From a bacterium (GTDB lineage: Bacteria; Sysuimicrobiota; Sysuimicrobiia; Sysuimicrobiales; Segetimicrobiaceae), in assembly GCA_035945995.1 (NCBI GenBank), contig DASYZR010000123.1, positions 1 to 37,932 of the forward strand: a stretch of 37,932 bases of DNA, read 5' to 3'. Each line of letters begins with the position of its first letter. Within the stretch, counting starts at the first letter, position 1. A program made the position numbers and the translations under genes. Of the stretch, positions 8,027 to 16,088 are shown piece after piece. The notes beneath the pieces are model-generated. The model saw only the letters and a list, made by a program, of their open reading frames with translations, was not told the origin of the DNA and searched no databases.

Positions 8027-9100
8027 TCAGCCCTCCCCGCGCAGGCCCGTCTGACGCGGGCCGGACGGCCCGGTCTCGGCGCCCTGGCGCACGCCCGTAG
8101 GCCCAGGGGCAACCAGCCGGCGGCCGATCCGCGCGAGCGTGCCGATAATGCCTTCGGGCATCACCATGACCAGGATCACCAACACGACGCCGAGCAGCAG
8201 TTGCCAGTACTCGGTGCGGCCGACCGCGTACGCCTTAAGGTAGTTGAAGACCACCGCGCCGACGATCGGACCCGAAAACGTCCGAAAGCCGCCGAGCACG
8301 GCCATGAAGACGATCTCCCCGGAGAACGGCCAGTAGAGGGCCTCCGGCGTGGCGAGGCCGTTGAGCGGCGCCCAGAGCGTCCCGGCGACGCTGGCGAACA
8401 TGCCGGACAGGACGAACGCGATCCAGCGGTACCGGCGGACGCGAATGCCGATGAACTCGGCGCGAACCTCGTTGTCCCGGATCGCCTGAAGGGCCTTGCC
8501 GAAGGGCGAGTTCACGATCAGCCACATCATGCCGGCGCAGACCGCGAACACGACGAGCGTGTAGTAGTAGTACTGATGTGAGAGGAACGTCACCTTGTCG
8601 GCCGGGGTCCCGAGGACGCCGCCGAGGAGGGTGGGCGTCGGGACGCGCAGGCCGTCGGTCCCGCCGGTCACCCAGAAAAGTTTGAAGGCCAGGCTCCACA
8701 GCACCTGTGAGAGCGCGAGCGCCAGAATGGAAAAGAAGATCCGGGTGTAGCGCACGCAGACGAAGCCGAACAGCGCGGCGATGACGATGCCCGACAGCGC
8801 TCCCGCCGCGAGAAACGCCTCCATCGACACGACGTGCAGATACTTGAACACGAAGCCGGCGGCGTACCCCCCGGCGCCGAAAAACGCGGCGTGCCCGAAC
8901 GACAGCAGGCCCGTGTACCCGAGGAGCAGGTTGAGGGCCAGGGCCGCGATCGCGAACGCGAGCCCGTAGGACAGGATGATCGTCTGATAGGTCGGTGCAA
9001 CGTACGGAAAGATGAGCAGCAGCACCGCGACCGGCACCAAGTAGGCGCCGGCCGGAACCACCCTCGCAGGGCGCGCGACGGTGACGGCCGTGTCGTTCAC
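8027..9100 (-). CDS. livM: LivM-type ABC permease (liv operon 1)
   Basis: This 357-aa inner-membrane permease forms the translocation pore with LivH. The family hallmark LLGYTGLLSFGHAAFFGAGG is present about 65 residues in, and EFIGIRVRRYRWIAFVLSG follows in the ATPase-contact loop region. I chose the GTG at 9100 because it overlaps the livH stop in GTGA, the same coupling used downstream, whereas longer open frames upstream simply read livH out of frame. The C-terminal tail after about residue 325 is Gly/Arg/Pro-rich and longer than usual. Confidence 0.92.
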   Translation of the reverse strand: MNDTAVTVARPARVVPAGAYLVPVAVLLLIFPYVAPTYQTIILSYGLAFAIAALALNLLLGYTGLLSFGHAAFFGAGGYAAGFVFKYLHVVSMEAFLAAGALSGIVIAALFGFVCVRYTRIFFSILALALSQVLWSLAFKLFWVTGGTDGLRVPTPTLLGGVLGTPADKVTFLSHQYYYYTLVVFAVCAGMMWLIVNSPFGKALQAIRDNEVRAEFIGIRVRRYRWIAFVLSGMFASVAGTLWAPLNGLATPEALYWPFSGEIVFMAVLGGFRTFSGPIVGAVVFNYLKAYAVGRTEYWQLLLGVVLVILVMVMPEGIIGTLARIGRRLVAPGPTGVRQGAETGPSGPRQTGLRGEG

Positions 9101-9978
9101 GACGACGACCGGCTGAAGAGGCCCGCGGGCCGCGTGACGAGCACGGCCGCCGCCATGAGGTACAAGACGGCCAATTCCAGCTCCGGGAAGAAGCTGATTG
9201 CCAGCGTGCGCACGACCGCCACGATGAAGGCCCCGGCCATCGCGCCCTCGAGGCTTCCCAGGCCGCCGATGACGACGACCACGAACGAGAGGACGAGGGC
9301 ATCCACGCCCATGCCGAGCACCGCACCCTGAATGGGGACGATGACGGCGCCGGCGACGCCGGCCATGAGACATCCGAGCGAGAACGCGAGCACGTAGAGC
9401 GCCCGCACGTTGACGCCGAGCGAGACCGCCATCTTGCGGTTCTGCGACGTCGCCCGCAGCATCACGCCGAACTTCGTCCGGTACACGAAGGCCCAGAGCA
9501 GGACGGCGCTCACCGCTCCGACGGCGATCACGAGCAGGTTATAGGCCGGATAGTCGGACCCCAGCACGGTGATGGTGCCGAACGCGCTCCACAGCGTGCT
9601 GGCCGAGAGCGGCGTGGGCCCCCACACGAACTTTGTCAGGTCCTCGAGGATCAGCAGCAGGCCGAACGTCAGGAGCAGCTGATACTCCTCGGCCCGGTCG
9701 TACAGCGGCCGGAGCAGGGTCGGCTCGATCACGGCGCCGACCAGCCCGACGATCACCCCGGCGACCGGCAGCAGCAGGAGCAACAGCGGGGGCGCGACGC
9801 TCGCGGCCGCGCCGCCGGCCGCCCATGCCATCACGAACGCGCCGAGCATGTAGAGGTTGCCGTGGGCCAGGTTCACGACGCGCATGACGCCATAGACGAG
9901 GCTCAACCCGCCGGCGATGAGAAAAAGAACGGCGGTGTACACCGCCGTGTTGAGGGCTTGGACGACAAGGGTTGCCAT
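9097..9978 (-). CDS. livH: LivH-type ABC permease (liv operon 1)
   Basis: This 293-aa membrane permease is the first gene of the operon. The hallmark GLSLVYGVMRVVNLAHGNLYMLGA is near the N-terminus (about residues 24-47), followed by poly-Leu membrane segments. LRATSQNRKMAVSLGVNV matches the 'RAxxxNxxxAxxxGIN' cytoplasmic loop that contacts the ATPase. VVVIGGLGSLEGAMAGA near the C-terminus is also typical. The ATG at 9978 begins MATLVVQALNTAVYTAVLFL, a normal family start. The region upstream holds no liv gene, so transcription probably starts between 9979 and about 10110. Confidence 0.93.
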   Translation of the reverse strand: MATLVVQALNTAVYTAVLFLIAGGLSLVYGVMRVVNLAHGNLYMLGAFVMAWAAGGAAASVAPPLLLLLLPVAGVIVGLVGAVIEPTLLRPLYDRAEEYQLLLTFGLLLILEDLTKFVWGPTPLSASTLWSAFGTITVLGSDYPAYNLLVIAVGAVSAVLLWAFVYRTKFGVMLRATSQNRKMAVSLGVNVRALYVLAFSLGCLMAGVAGAVIVPIQGAVLGMGVDALVLSFVVVVIGGLGSLEGAMAGAFIVAVVRTLAISFFPELELAVLYLMAAAVLVTRPAGLFSRSSS

Positions 9979-10390
9979 GAGGCTGTCTGATTCCGCAACA
10001 GGCAGGGGCTTCCTGCCGAAAGACGCGCGCCGCGTAGCAGTCGCCGGCGCGCGCGGATGCGTGACCGCGACGCGGCGCTATTGGGCGCCGACGGTGATGT
10101 GGACGTGGACTGGCGGAGGGGTGTGGGAATCGGTTTACTTGGTGTCCCGGAGGCGGCCAGAGTCACATGCTTCGGCCTCCTATTCCGAACGCTGGCCGTC
10201 GGTGGGGTCGTCGCGCAGATCAAACGGGAGCGCGCGGCTCGACCGACAGAAGAAGAGAGGTGATGCCCGTTGCGGGAAAGCGAGTGCGACGTCGGGTAGA
10301 CGCCGCCGAAGAACACCTGCGCGATCCAGGAGCCGGCCCACGGAATCGAGACGGCGGTCCCGTACGCTTCGGCATCCGCAGGAGCCGGCC
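9979..10390. other. Gene-poor stretch with an attachment-site-like remnant
   Basis: No convincing gene lies here. The long frames on either strand are compositionally poor and cross into livH or the phosphate permease. At 10111-10162 there is a partial copy of the tRNA-3'-end/integrase-flank sequence found again at 26388-26511. On the minus strand a short frame around 10290-10370 (AVSIPWAGSWIAQVFFGG) looks protein-like but matches nothing I recognise. Confidence 0.6.
10111..10162 (-). repeat. Degenerate attachment-site-like copy (tRNA 3' end plus flank), left copy
   Basis: 10111-10132 is identical over 22 bases to 26388-26409. On the minus strand it is a tRNA 3' end: CGATTCCCAC, then ACCCCTCC, G and CCA. 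It is followed at 10133-10162 by a block matching 26482-26511 at 26 of 30 positions (both start GTTTACTTGG). The 72 bases that separate the two blocks in the right copy (26410-26481) are missing here. Both copies have the same orientation and lie 16.3 kb apart. Confidence 0.75.
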
Positions 10391-11323
10391 TCAACCGAAC
10401 GCGTGCCGGGCCAGTATCGCCGCGGCAACATACCCGATGAGGAAGCCGATCACCGGCATCGCCAGCCACGCGTATGCGATGGTCTTCGCGGCCTTCGCCG
10501 TCAGCAACCGATGCTTGTAACTGAATCCCGCGCCGAAGACGCCAGAGGTGAAGACGACGCTGTTCGACAGCGGCACCCCGACCAGCGTGGCCGCCTCGAT
10601 GAGCGCGATCGAACTGAACTGCGCGGTAATCGCATTAATGTACCGCATCGCAACGATCTCGTTTCCGACCCGCCGCAGCTCTCCGGCGCTGAGCCGCGTC
10701 GATCCGACGACGATCGCCAGAACGACAAGCACCAGAGTGCGCGGATCATACGGTATCGCCGCGTACACAAATCCGATCGTGTTCGCGCCGAGGGTGAACG
10801 CCGCGAAGAACGAAAGCACCAGCAGCGACGCCTTGATCTTCCTGATCGTGCCCCATATGCTCCGCTCGCCGAGGATTCGACGGGAGACCCTCATCAAAAA
10901 CACGATCGCGACGATCGACGCGAGCGGCGCGCATATCCAAAATGCCAACATCGTGAACACGAACGCCCGATTGATGGCGAGGTGTCTCGCCGCGCCAATC
11001 CCCAGGATCACGGCCGCAAACGTCTGCGACAGGGATTGAGGGACCCGTTTCAGATGTGCAACGACGAAGATGACGATCCCGGTGGCAAGCGCGACCAACA
11101 CCAACGAATCCGTGCTGTTCGGCATCAGCTTCGCAAACCCCGTTCGCATGGCGGGCCCTTCGACCACCAGGCCGAGCGAATAGCCTGCGACGGCGATCCA
11201 TATCCCCGTCCACCGGGACACGATGCGCGACGAGATCACCGCGCCCGTGCAGACGGACAGGTTGTTTCCGGACACCTGGGCCGCCAACGTACAGACCGCG
11301 AGCACGATCGCGAGGTGCAGCAT
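10391..11323 (-). CDS. pit: PiT-family inorganic phosphate permease
   Basis: This 310-aa polytopic membrane protein of the PHO4/PiT family carries phosphate (as neutral metal phosphate or with cations) across the inner membrane. The N-terminal VSGNNLSVCTGAVISS matches the first half of the PiT internal repeat, with GNN at residues 19-21. The second repeat is represented by TLGANTIGFVYAAIPYD near the middle. The form resembles the shorter PiT group common in archaea and deep-branching bacteria. It lies 12 bases downstream of a DUF47 protein, the standard partner for PiT carriers, so the two form one operon. It encodes no kinase or binding protein, as expected for a secondary carrier. Confidence 0.87.
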   Translation of the reverse strand: MLHLAIVLAVCTLAAQVSGNNLSVCTGAVISSRIVSRWTGIWIAVAGYSLGLVVEGPAMRTGFAKLMPNSTDSLVLVALATGIVIFVVAHLKRVPQSLSQTFAAVILGIGAARHLAINRAFVFTMLAFWICAPLASIVAIVFLMRVSRRILGERSIWGTIRKIKASLLVLSFFAAFTLGANTIGFVYAAIPYDPRTLVLVVLAIVVGSTRLSAGELRRVGNEIVAMRYINAITAQFSSIALIEAATLVGVPLSNSVVFTSGVFGAGFSYKHRLLTAKAAKTIAYAWLAMPVIGFLIGYVAAAILARHAFG

Positions 11324-11335
11324 CGGCGGACGAAA

Positions 11336-11980
11336 TCAGGTGATGATGGAGGACACGATGGTCAGCAGCGCATCGGCGGAATCCTCGCAACCGTCCAGGA
11401 TGCTGTCCGCGAGATAGGCCACCTGGATCATATGGTAGAAGGGTTGGAACGCCGTCGACGTCGCGTAGGCGCGATCAAGCATGCTCTCCTTAATGGCGTC
11501 CCCCGTTTCCTCCAGCCGCTCGATCGTCTGCCGCAGGGTCCGGAGTTTCATCACGTCTGCCTGCCCGTACATCTCCAGCAATGTGCCCAGCGCCGAGTCC
11601 ACAAGGCGGCTCACCTCGACGACCTGCGCGCGAATATAGCGATCCTCCTCCTCGTCTCTGACGCCGTACCGGCTCAATTCCCGAGCGAGATTGTAGATGG
11701 CATTCACGATGTCATCGTGATGGCCGAGCAACGACAACATATTGTCGAGCACATTGGGTGCGACGGCACCGGACGTGATCACGTTGGCGATTCTGAACTT
11801 CTCGTCGTCCGCTCTCTGCTCGAGTCTGCGTATGTTCGCAATGTCCGGCCTGCTGGGCGCGGGAGCCCCGATCGCCGCGTTGGCCTCCCGCGCGATCAGC
11901 AGGATCGCGGAGCACGCTTTGAGCGGGCTTTCTTCGCCGCCCGCGAAGAGTCGTTCGGACAGCGCGCGAAGAATATTCAA
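11336..11980 (-). CDS. DUF47/PhoU-like accessory protein of the PiT permease
   Basis: This 214-aa protein is predicted to be all-helical and cytoplasmic, and is related to PhoU. DUF47 proteins typically neighbour PiT permeases and modulate them. LEQRADDEKFRIANVI near the N-terminal third and the repeated acidic helices (RLEETGDAIKESMLDRAY, LADSILDGCEDSADALL) fit the PhoU-type metal-binding helical bundle. The start is TTG at 11980 with GAGGAAAGG ending a few bases upstream; no ATG gives a better site. It is translated just before the permease (12-base gap). Confidence 0.85.
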   Translation of the reverse strand: MNILRALSERLFAGGEESPLKACSAILLIAREANAAIGAPAPSRPDIANIRRLEQRADDEKFRIANVITSGAVAPNVLDNMLSLLGHHDDIVNAIYNLARELSRYGVRDEEEDRYIRAQVVEVSRLVDSALGTLLEMYGQADVMKLRTLRQTIERLEETGDAIKESMLDRAYATSTAFQPFYHMIQVAYLADSILDGCEDSADALLTIVSSIIT

Positions 11981-12014
11981 CGCCTTTCCTCGGGCGTCCG
12001 GCAGAACGGCGCCA

Positions 12015-12266
12015 TCACCTTGAGGTTCTTCGGGCCGGACCTCCGGCGGACCCGCCTGACCGCCCGAGGGCGCCCCGCTTCAGGGATCGCGCACCCCTGG
12101 CGACGGCCCCATCGACCACCGCCCTCACGGCCAAAAGGATCTCCCGGCGCGCGCGCCCGAGATGGACCCGCACCTCCGCGGGTACCTTGCTCTCCACGAT
12201 CCGCCAGAATCGACGTTCCCCCGTCGCCGTCCGCCTGGCCCGACGATGCCTCCGCTTGACGGTCAT
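12015..12266 (-). CDS. Small basic protein upstream of DUF47
   Basis: This 83-aa protein is strongly Arg/Lys-rich at its N-terminus (MTVKRRHRRARR) and has a central amphipathic helix, VRVHLGRARREILLAVRAVVD, that reads like a real protein segment. I recognise no named family, though short proteins with a VPxEVRxHLxxAxREILLAVRA pattern seem familiar from high-GC genomes. A G-rich run upstream of the ATG could serve as ribosome site. It ends 34 bases before the DUF47 start on the same strand, so co-transcription with the phosphate operon is plausible. It could be DNA- or RNA-binding by charge, but this is not established. Confidence 0.45.
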   Translation of the reverse strand: MTVKRRHRRARRTATGERRFWRIVESKVPAEVRVHLGRARREILLAVRAVVDGAVARGARSLKRGALGRSGGSAGGPARRTSR

Positions 12267-12278
12267 GCCGCCCCCCCC

Positions 12279-12467
12279 TCACCCCGTCACGATCCAACCC
12301 GTTGCCCGCTCGACGGCGCGCTTCCATACCGCGTACTCGCCATCCCGCTGTTCGGCCGGCCATCGCGGCGCAAAGACGCGCTCCGCGCGGCGTCGCGCGC
12401 CCGGTACCTGGTCGAGAATCCAGGCGGCTTTGAGCGCGGAGAAGTACGTCGCAACCGGCAGTCCCGA
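12279..12467 (-). pseudogene. Internally deleted glycerol kinase (FGGY) remnant
   Basis: The 62-codon frame joins two distant parts of glycerol kinase. [20 protein letters not shown] and [10 protein letters not shown] match the segment after the N-terminal lobe (GLxxxxYFSxTKxxWILDNVPGAR). Directly fused to it, [10 protein letters not shown] and [14 protein letters not shown] match the extreme C-terminus. About 300 residues between them are absent. Upstream, in another frame (about 12470-12540), [12 protein letters not shown] resembles the 'AKxTYGT' segment from the middle of the same family, so the remnant also appears rearranged. An in-frame TGA precedes the fragment. It cannot make an active kinase. 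Confidence 0.7.
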
Positions 12468-12802
12468 ACATCACGAGCGGCTCCGTCCCATAGGTCAACT
12501 TTGCAAACCGGCCGAATAGCCGGAACGGCCGTCCACACGCCACGCTCCCCGAAATACTATCGCGCGGAGTTGGCGCGCACTCGGATTCTGGCTACAGTAC
12601 GTGTGCTTCGTGCCGACGTGATGGAGCGGCACCCTTGATTAAATACGGGGTGGCTGACGGGACGTGAACCCGCAACCCCCATAGCCACCGCCTGGTTCGG
12701 TCCCCTTCCGTTCGTGTCCGCCTATGTGCTTCTACGTTCTTCTCCCGCCGCACGGTCGTGCTAGGGCCTACGACGTGAGCGAGAGGCGTCCCGGACACGT
12801 TG
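12468..12802. other. Non-coding decay region
   Basis: The stretch holds further glycerol-kinase-like scraps (about 12470-12540, minus strand) and a tRNA-His-like remnant at 12646-12689. A minus-strand frame over 12592-12798 reads through the tRNA-like sequence and is not a credible gene. Nothing else is recognisable. Confidence 0.55.
12646..12689 (-). pseudogene. Internally deleted tRNA-His-like sequence
   Basis: On the minus strand GGTGGCT (12683-12689) can pair with AGCCACC (12649-12655), matching a tRNA-His acceptor including the extra G-1:C73 pair. The T arm is present as GCGGG-TTCACGT-CCCGT. Only about eight bases lie between the 5' acceptor strand and the T stem, so the D and anticodon arms are missing. 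The T loop has C where A58 is nearly invariant, and the end reads CCG rather than CCA. It is therefore a dead tRNA copy or a tRNA-derived attachment remnant, not a functional gene. Confidence 0.55.
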
Positions 12803-13801
12803 TTAGCCGGCGGCGGGCTCGGGAAGCGGCAAGGCGATGGGGCGGCTCTCGCGCACCGCGCGGTAGGACGCCTCGATCAGCTCCGTCGCGCGATAGCCGT
12901 CCGCAGCGGTTGCGGCCGGGGAACGCTCGCCAAGCACGGCGTCGATGAAGAGCCGGTCCTCAGCGACGTAGCCCCATTTCTGTTCGAACGGCATCGCAAG
13001 ACAGTCGATGGCTTCGACCTGGACACGCGGTCCCGCGCTGAACGCGGCGCGCTCGAGCTCCTCCGTGACGACGGACGCGTGGTCGCCGTAGACCTCGATG
13101 CGCTCCGAGGGGAAGAGCCAGCTCGCGTGCGCCACGCTGGTGACCGTCGCGATCACGCCGCTGTGAAACCGCAGCAACAACGCGAAGGCGTCGGGCTCCG
13201 CATAGACGCTCTGACGCGCCCACCCCTGAAGTTCGGCCACATCCCCGAAGAGAAACCGCGCCATGTCGAACAGATGGACCGGCGTCTCGTACAGGTAGCC
13301 GCCTGTGACCTTCGGATCCGAGGTCCACGGCGGCTGGCGCAGTTCACCGCGGTTGTGCTTCATCTGTGCCGCGATCGGCCGGAGACGGCCCTCGTCGATG
13401 AGCCGCCGCGCGAACGCGTAGACGTTGGCGAAGCGCCGGTTGAATCCGATCTGGTAGACTCCGCGTGCCCGTTCCGACTCCCTGCGAATTCGCCAGGCCT
13501 CCTCGAGCGACGTGGCCATCGGTTTCTCCGAGAACACGTGGGCGCCGTGCGCAAGGATGGTGAGCACCGGCTCGACGTGGCGCGTGTTGGGGGTCGTGAC
13601 GTAGACGGCCTCGGCGCCGGCGTCGAGCAGCGCCCCCAGATCCGGGAGCGCCCGCGTTTCGACCTCCCCGGCCAGACGCACCGCCGCGGCCGGCACCACG
13701 TCGGCGACGCCCGCCAGGGTGACTCGGGGATCGGCCTTCAGATTGAGCGCGTGTACGCGTCCGATGAAGCCCGCTCCGAGAATCCCGACCCTGACGGCCA
13801 T
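12803..13801 (-). CDS. Gfo/Idh/MocA-family NAD(P)-dependent oxidoreductase
   Basis: This 332-aa cytoplasmic dehydrogenase of the Gfo/Idh/MocA family typically oxidises a hydroxyl of a sugar or inositol. The N-terminal Rossmann fold has GAGFIG at residues 9-14, followed by VADV after the second strand. EKPMA at 92-96 carries the conserved lysine, and the C-terminal alpha/beta domain includes the GGYLYETPVHLFDMARFLFG segment (residues 165-185) with the catalytic-type His. Length is normal. Its neighbour on the same strand is an amidohydrolase tail, and a carbohydrate-type ABC importer lies 2 kb upstream. Sugar or polyol catabolism is plausible, but the substrate is unknown. Confidence 0.88.
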   Translation of the reverse strand: MAVRVGILGAGFIGRVHALNLKADPRVTLAGVADVVPAAAVRLAGEVETRALPDLGALLDAGAEAVYVTTPNTRHVEPVLTILAHGAHVFSEKPMATSLEEAWRIRRESERARGVYQIGFNRRFANVYAFARRLIDEGRLRPIAAQMKHNRGELRQPPWTSDPKVTGGYLYETPVHLFDMARFLFGDVAELQGWARQSVYAEPDAFALLLRFHSGVIATVTSVAHASWLFPSERIEVYGDHASVVTEELERAAFSAGPRVQVEAIDCLAMPFEQKWGYVAEDRLFIDAVLGERSPAATAADGYRATELIEASYRAVRESRPIALPLPEPAAG

Positions 13802-13810
13802 CGCGCAGGC

Positions 13811-14002
13811 TCAGTTGGCGCCGCGGCCGGACGTCTCCTTCCCAGGCGTGTGCCGTACGGCGAACCGGCACAAACTGTCCACCGGGAAGTTGCTCCCGAA
13901 CATCATCCGCTGCGGCGTGAACATCGCGATCATTTCGAGGACGACCCACCGGTTGTCCTCGACCGTCCAGGGACACCCGGGTTCATAGATTGATAAGGTC
14001 AT
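13811..14002 (-). pseudogene. C-terminal fragment of an amidohydrolase (TIM-barrel)
   Basis: GCPWTVEDNRWVVLEMIAMF followed by TPQRMMFGSNFPVD is the characteristic C-terminal strand and catalytic-Asp region of amidohydrolase_2 proteins (2-pyrone-4,6-dicarboxylate lactonase-like); family members usually have about 280 residues. Only about 55 residues of homology remain, and the sequence stops being family-like at about 13985, exactly where the 296-aa gene upstream ends. The rest of the gene has been deleted or replaced. The fragment may still be translated from the ATG at 14002, overlapping the upstream gene by 20 bases. Confidence 0.65.
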
Positions 14003-14873
14003 CGTGGGGCCACTCCCGCTTTGCGTGGAAGTTGTAGGGCACAAAGTCGTCATGGAGGATCGCGTTCGCCCACCGGCCGACAGCGTACCACGTCCTCGCG
14101 CGGAGCAGCGGCAGCGGGTCGACGGCGCGCTCGAACCGGACGTAGTCTGGCCACTCGCCGGAGAACTGGCTCGGCCAACGTCGCTTCCGCGGATGGTCCG
14201 GCACGCGACCTCCCCGACGCGATGCCTCGAAGTCCTTCCGCAGTATCGGCGCTATCCCGGCTAGGTGCTCCCACCCTTCTGGCAACGAGCCGTGCTTGCC
14301 CCACTGGACGAGCACGGTCGGGCGGGCGCCGGCCGCCCCGGGGCCGCCCGTCAGCACGCGCCCGTGAAAGTAGGTCGCGACCTCAACCAACACGAGATCG
14401 GACGGCCGATACCGGACCCACACGATTTCATGGTCGCTCGGTTCGTCATCGTCGGGGTAATCCCAGTCGTCCTCCCAGAAGAGGTGGTAGCCGATGATCG
14501 GATCGGCCGGGTGGTGGACGGCCGCGCAGTCGCGCAACTCGAAACACTCGGCCCGCGTCGTCAGCGTAACCGGGCAAAAACGCTCAACCGCCTCCCGCTC
14601 TGGGTCGGTCGGGAAACGGGGAGGATCGAGCTCGTTCACCCGTGCATAAAGGGCGCGTGCCGCATTGAGCCGTCCGACGTTGTGTTCGAGCATCGCCAGT
14701 TGTTCCAGATGGTGCGTGTCCTCGGCGTCCTCCGCCACGACTGCGCGCAGCGCGGCAATCGCCGCTTCGATGACAGGGTCGTTCTCCCGGCGCGTAGTCC
14801 CCCAGTCAACCCGGGCGGCCACGGCCAGCAGGGCGCGGGTCGCGGCCTGAAGGTCAGCGTCCGCGCGAGACAT
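13983..14873 (-). CDS. Unrecognised 296-aa protein, helical N-terminus, acidic centre
   Basis: I do not recognise this gene. The N-terminal 90 residues are helical with a TPR-like run (HHLEQLAMLEHNVGRLNAAR, then ALYARVNELDPP). The centre contains a striking acidic, aromatic stretch (WEDDWDYPDDDEPSDHE) after the conserved-looking DPIIGYHLF. VLVQWGKHGSLPEGW follows. The combination of 'HP...PIIGYHLFWEDDWDYPDD' and 'VQWGKHGS' recalls Vps62-like beta proteins found in bacteria, but only loosely. There is no signal peptide or membrane segment, so it is probably cytoplasmic. Its stop abuts the amidohydrolase fragment. Confidence 0.7.
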   Translation of the reverse strand: MSRADADLQAATRALLAVAARVDWGTTRRENDPVIEAAIAALRAVVAEDAEDTHHLEQLAMLEHNVGRLNAARALYARVNELDPPRFPTDPEREAVERFCPVTLTTRAECFELRDCAAVHHPADPIIGYHLFWEDDWDYPDDDEPSDHEIVWVRYRPSDLVLVEVATYFHGRVLTGGPGAAGARPTVLVQWGKHGSLPEGWEHLAGIAPILRKDFEASRRGGRVPDHPRKRRWPSQFSGEWPDYVRFERAVDPLPLLRARTWYAVGRWANAILHDDFVPYNFHAKREWPHDDLINL

Positions 14874-15013
14874 CGCGGAGGAAGACGCACGCGGTCGAAC
14901 CCCGCCGCCCGCCGCGCAGACGCATCAACGCAACACGGTCGGATCGCCGCGATGTCATCGCAACCGTGGCGGCGCAGCGCGGGCCATCCGCCCGAGGCAT
15001 GAGGGGGGCTCCG

Positions 15014-16087
15014 TCATCTCGCCGCCTCCTGGCTCACGGTCAACGGCACCACCGTCCCGTTCTCGGGGTCGAACAGGTGCGCCTGTTCCCACTCGAACTG
15101 TAGGCGGACGGACTGCCCGGGCATGACTCGGGTCCGAGCATCGGCCAGAATCCGCAGGTGTGCTTCCCCGCACAAGGCGTGAATCAGCACCTCCCGCCCC
15201 ATGGGCTCCGCAAGCATGACCTCCGCATGCAGTTCCCCTTGGGCGGCGATCCGCAGGTGCTCGGGCCGGATGCCCAGCACGTACCCGCCCGGGAGAACCG
15301 GCCGGGACAGGCGATGGATGACCATCGAACCGAAGGTGAGGCGTCCATCGGCAACCTGGACCTGGAGGAAGTTCATCGGCGGGGTGCCGATAAACTCCGC
15401 CACGAACCGGGACGGCGGATGATCGTAGAGCTCACCTGGCGTCATGACCGCGACCAGCTTGCCATTCTGCATCACCCCGACCCGATCCGCGATGCCGAGC
15501 GCCTCAGCCTGGTCGTGCGAGACGAAGAGCGTCGTGATCCTCAGCTCTCGTTGCAGCCGTTTGATCTCGGCGCGCGTGACCTCGCGCAGCCGGGCGTCCA
15601 GGTTCGAGAGCGGCTCGTCAAGGAGGAGGACGGCGGGCGCTTTCACCAGCGCCCGGCACAAGGCGACCCGTTGCTGCTGACCGCCCGAGAGCTGCCCGGG
15701 ACGGCGGGGCAGCACCTCGGTGATCCCCGCTAACGCGGCCACCTCGTGCACCCGCCGGGACACCTCCCCTGCCGGGAGCCGCTTTACCCGCAGGGGGAAC
15801 GCGATGTTCTCAAACACGGTCAAATGAGGATACAACGCATAACTTTGGAACATCATCCCGACCCCTCGATTCTGCGGCGGGACGTCATTGACCACGCGGT
15901 CCCCGAAGAGGATGCGACCCGCGGACGGCCGGTAGAGACCGGCGACCAGAAACAGGGCGGTCGACTTGCCGCACCCGGACGGTCCGAGCAGCGCCACGAG
16001 CTCTCCCTCCCCAACGGTCAGGGAGATGTCGTCCACAGCGATCACCGGCCCGAACCGCTTGGACAGGTGCTCGAGCACGACCCGCAC
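15014..16087 (-). CDS. ugpC: MalK/UgpC-type ABC ATPase (carbohydrate importer)
   Basis: This 357-aa ATPase energises the two permeases encoded directly upstream. Walker A GPSGCGKST is at about residues 35-43, signature LSGGQ at 133-137 and Walker B LLLDEP at 154-159, followed by the D loop SNLDA. FVSHDQAEAL carries the switch His. A C-terminal TOBE/OB region (from about residue 235, with GIRPEH) is the regulatory extension typical of the MalK/UgpC group. The start is a GTG at 16087, one base after the permease stop. No glycoside hydrolase lies nearby to suggest the sugar; glycerol-phosphate, oligosaccharides and polyols are all possible. Confidence 0.92.
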   Translation of the reverse strand: MRVVLEHLSKRFGPVIAVDDISLTVGEGELVALLGPSGCGKSTALFLVAGLYRPSAGRILFGDRVVNDVPPQNRGVGMMFQSYALYPHLTVFENIAFPLRVKRLPAGEVSRRVHEVAALAGITEVLPRRPGQLSGGQQQRVALCRALVKAPAVLLLDEPLSNLDARLREVTRAEIKRLQRELRITTLFVSHDQAEALGIADRVGVMQNGKLVAVMTPGELYDHPPSRFVAEFIGTPPMNFLQVQVADGRLTFGSMVIHRLSRPVLPGGYVLGIRPEHLRIAAQGELHAEVMLAEPMGREVLIHALCGEAHLRILADARTRVMPGQSVRLQFEWEQAHLFDPENGTVVPLTVSQEAAR

Positions 16088-16088
16088 G

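Noticed and set aside
9917-12259. A very long plus-strand open frame (780 codons).
   Set aside because: It is Arg/Asp/His-rich, antisense to the phosphate permease and DUF47 genes, and has no family resemblance; it arises from high GC and codon bias.
12592-12798. A 68-codon minus-strand frame ending LWGLRVHVPSATPYLI...
   Set aside because: It reads through the tRNA-His-like remnant and shows no protein-like pattern.
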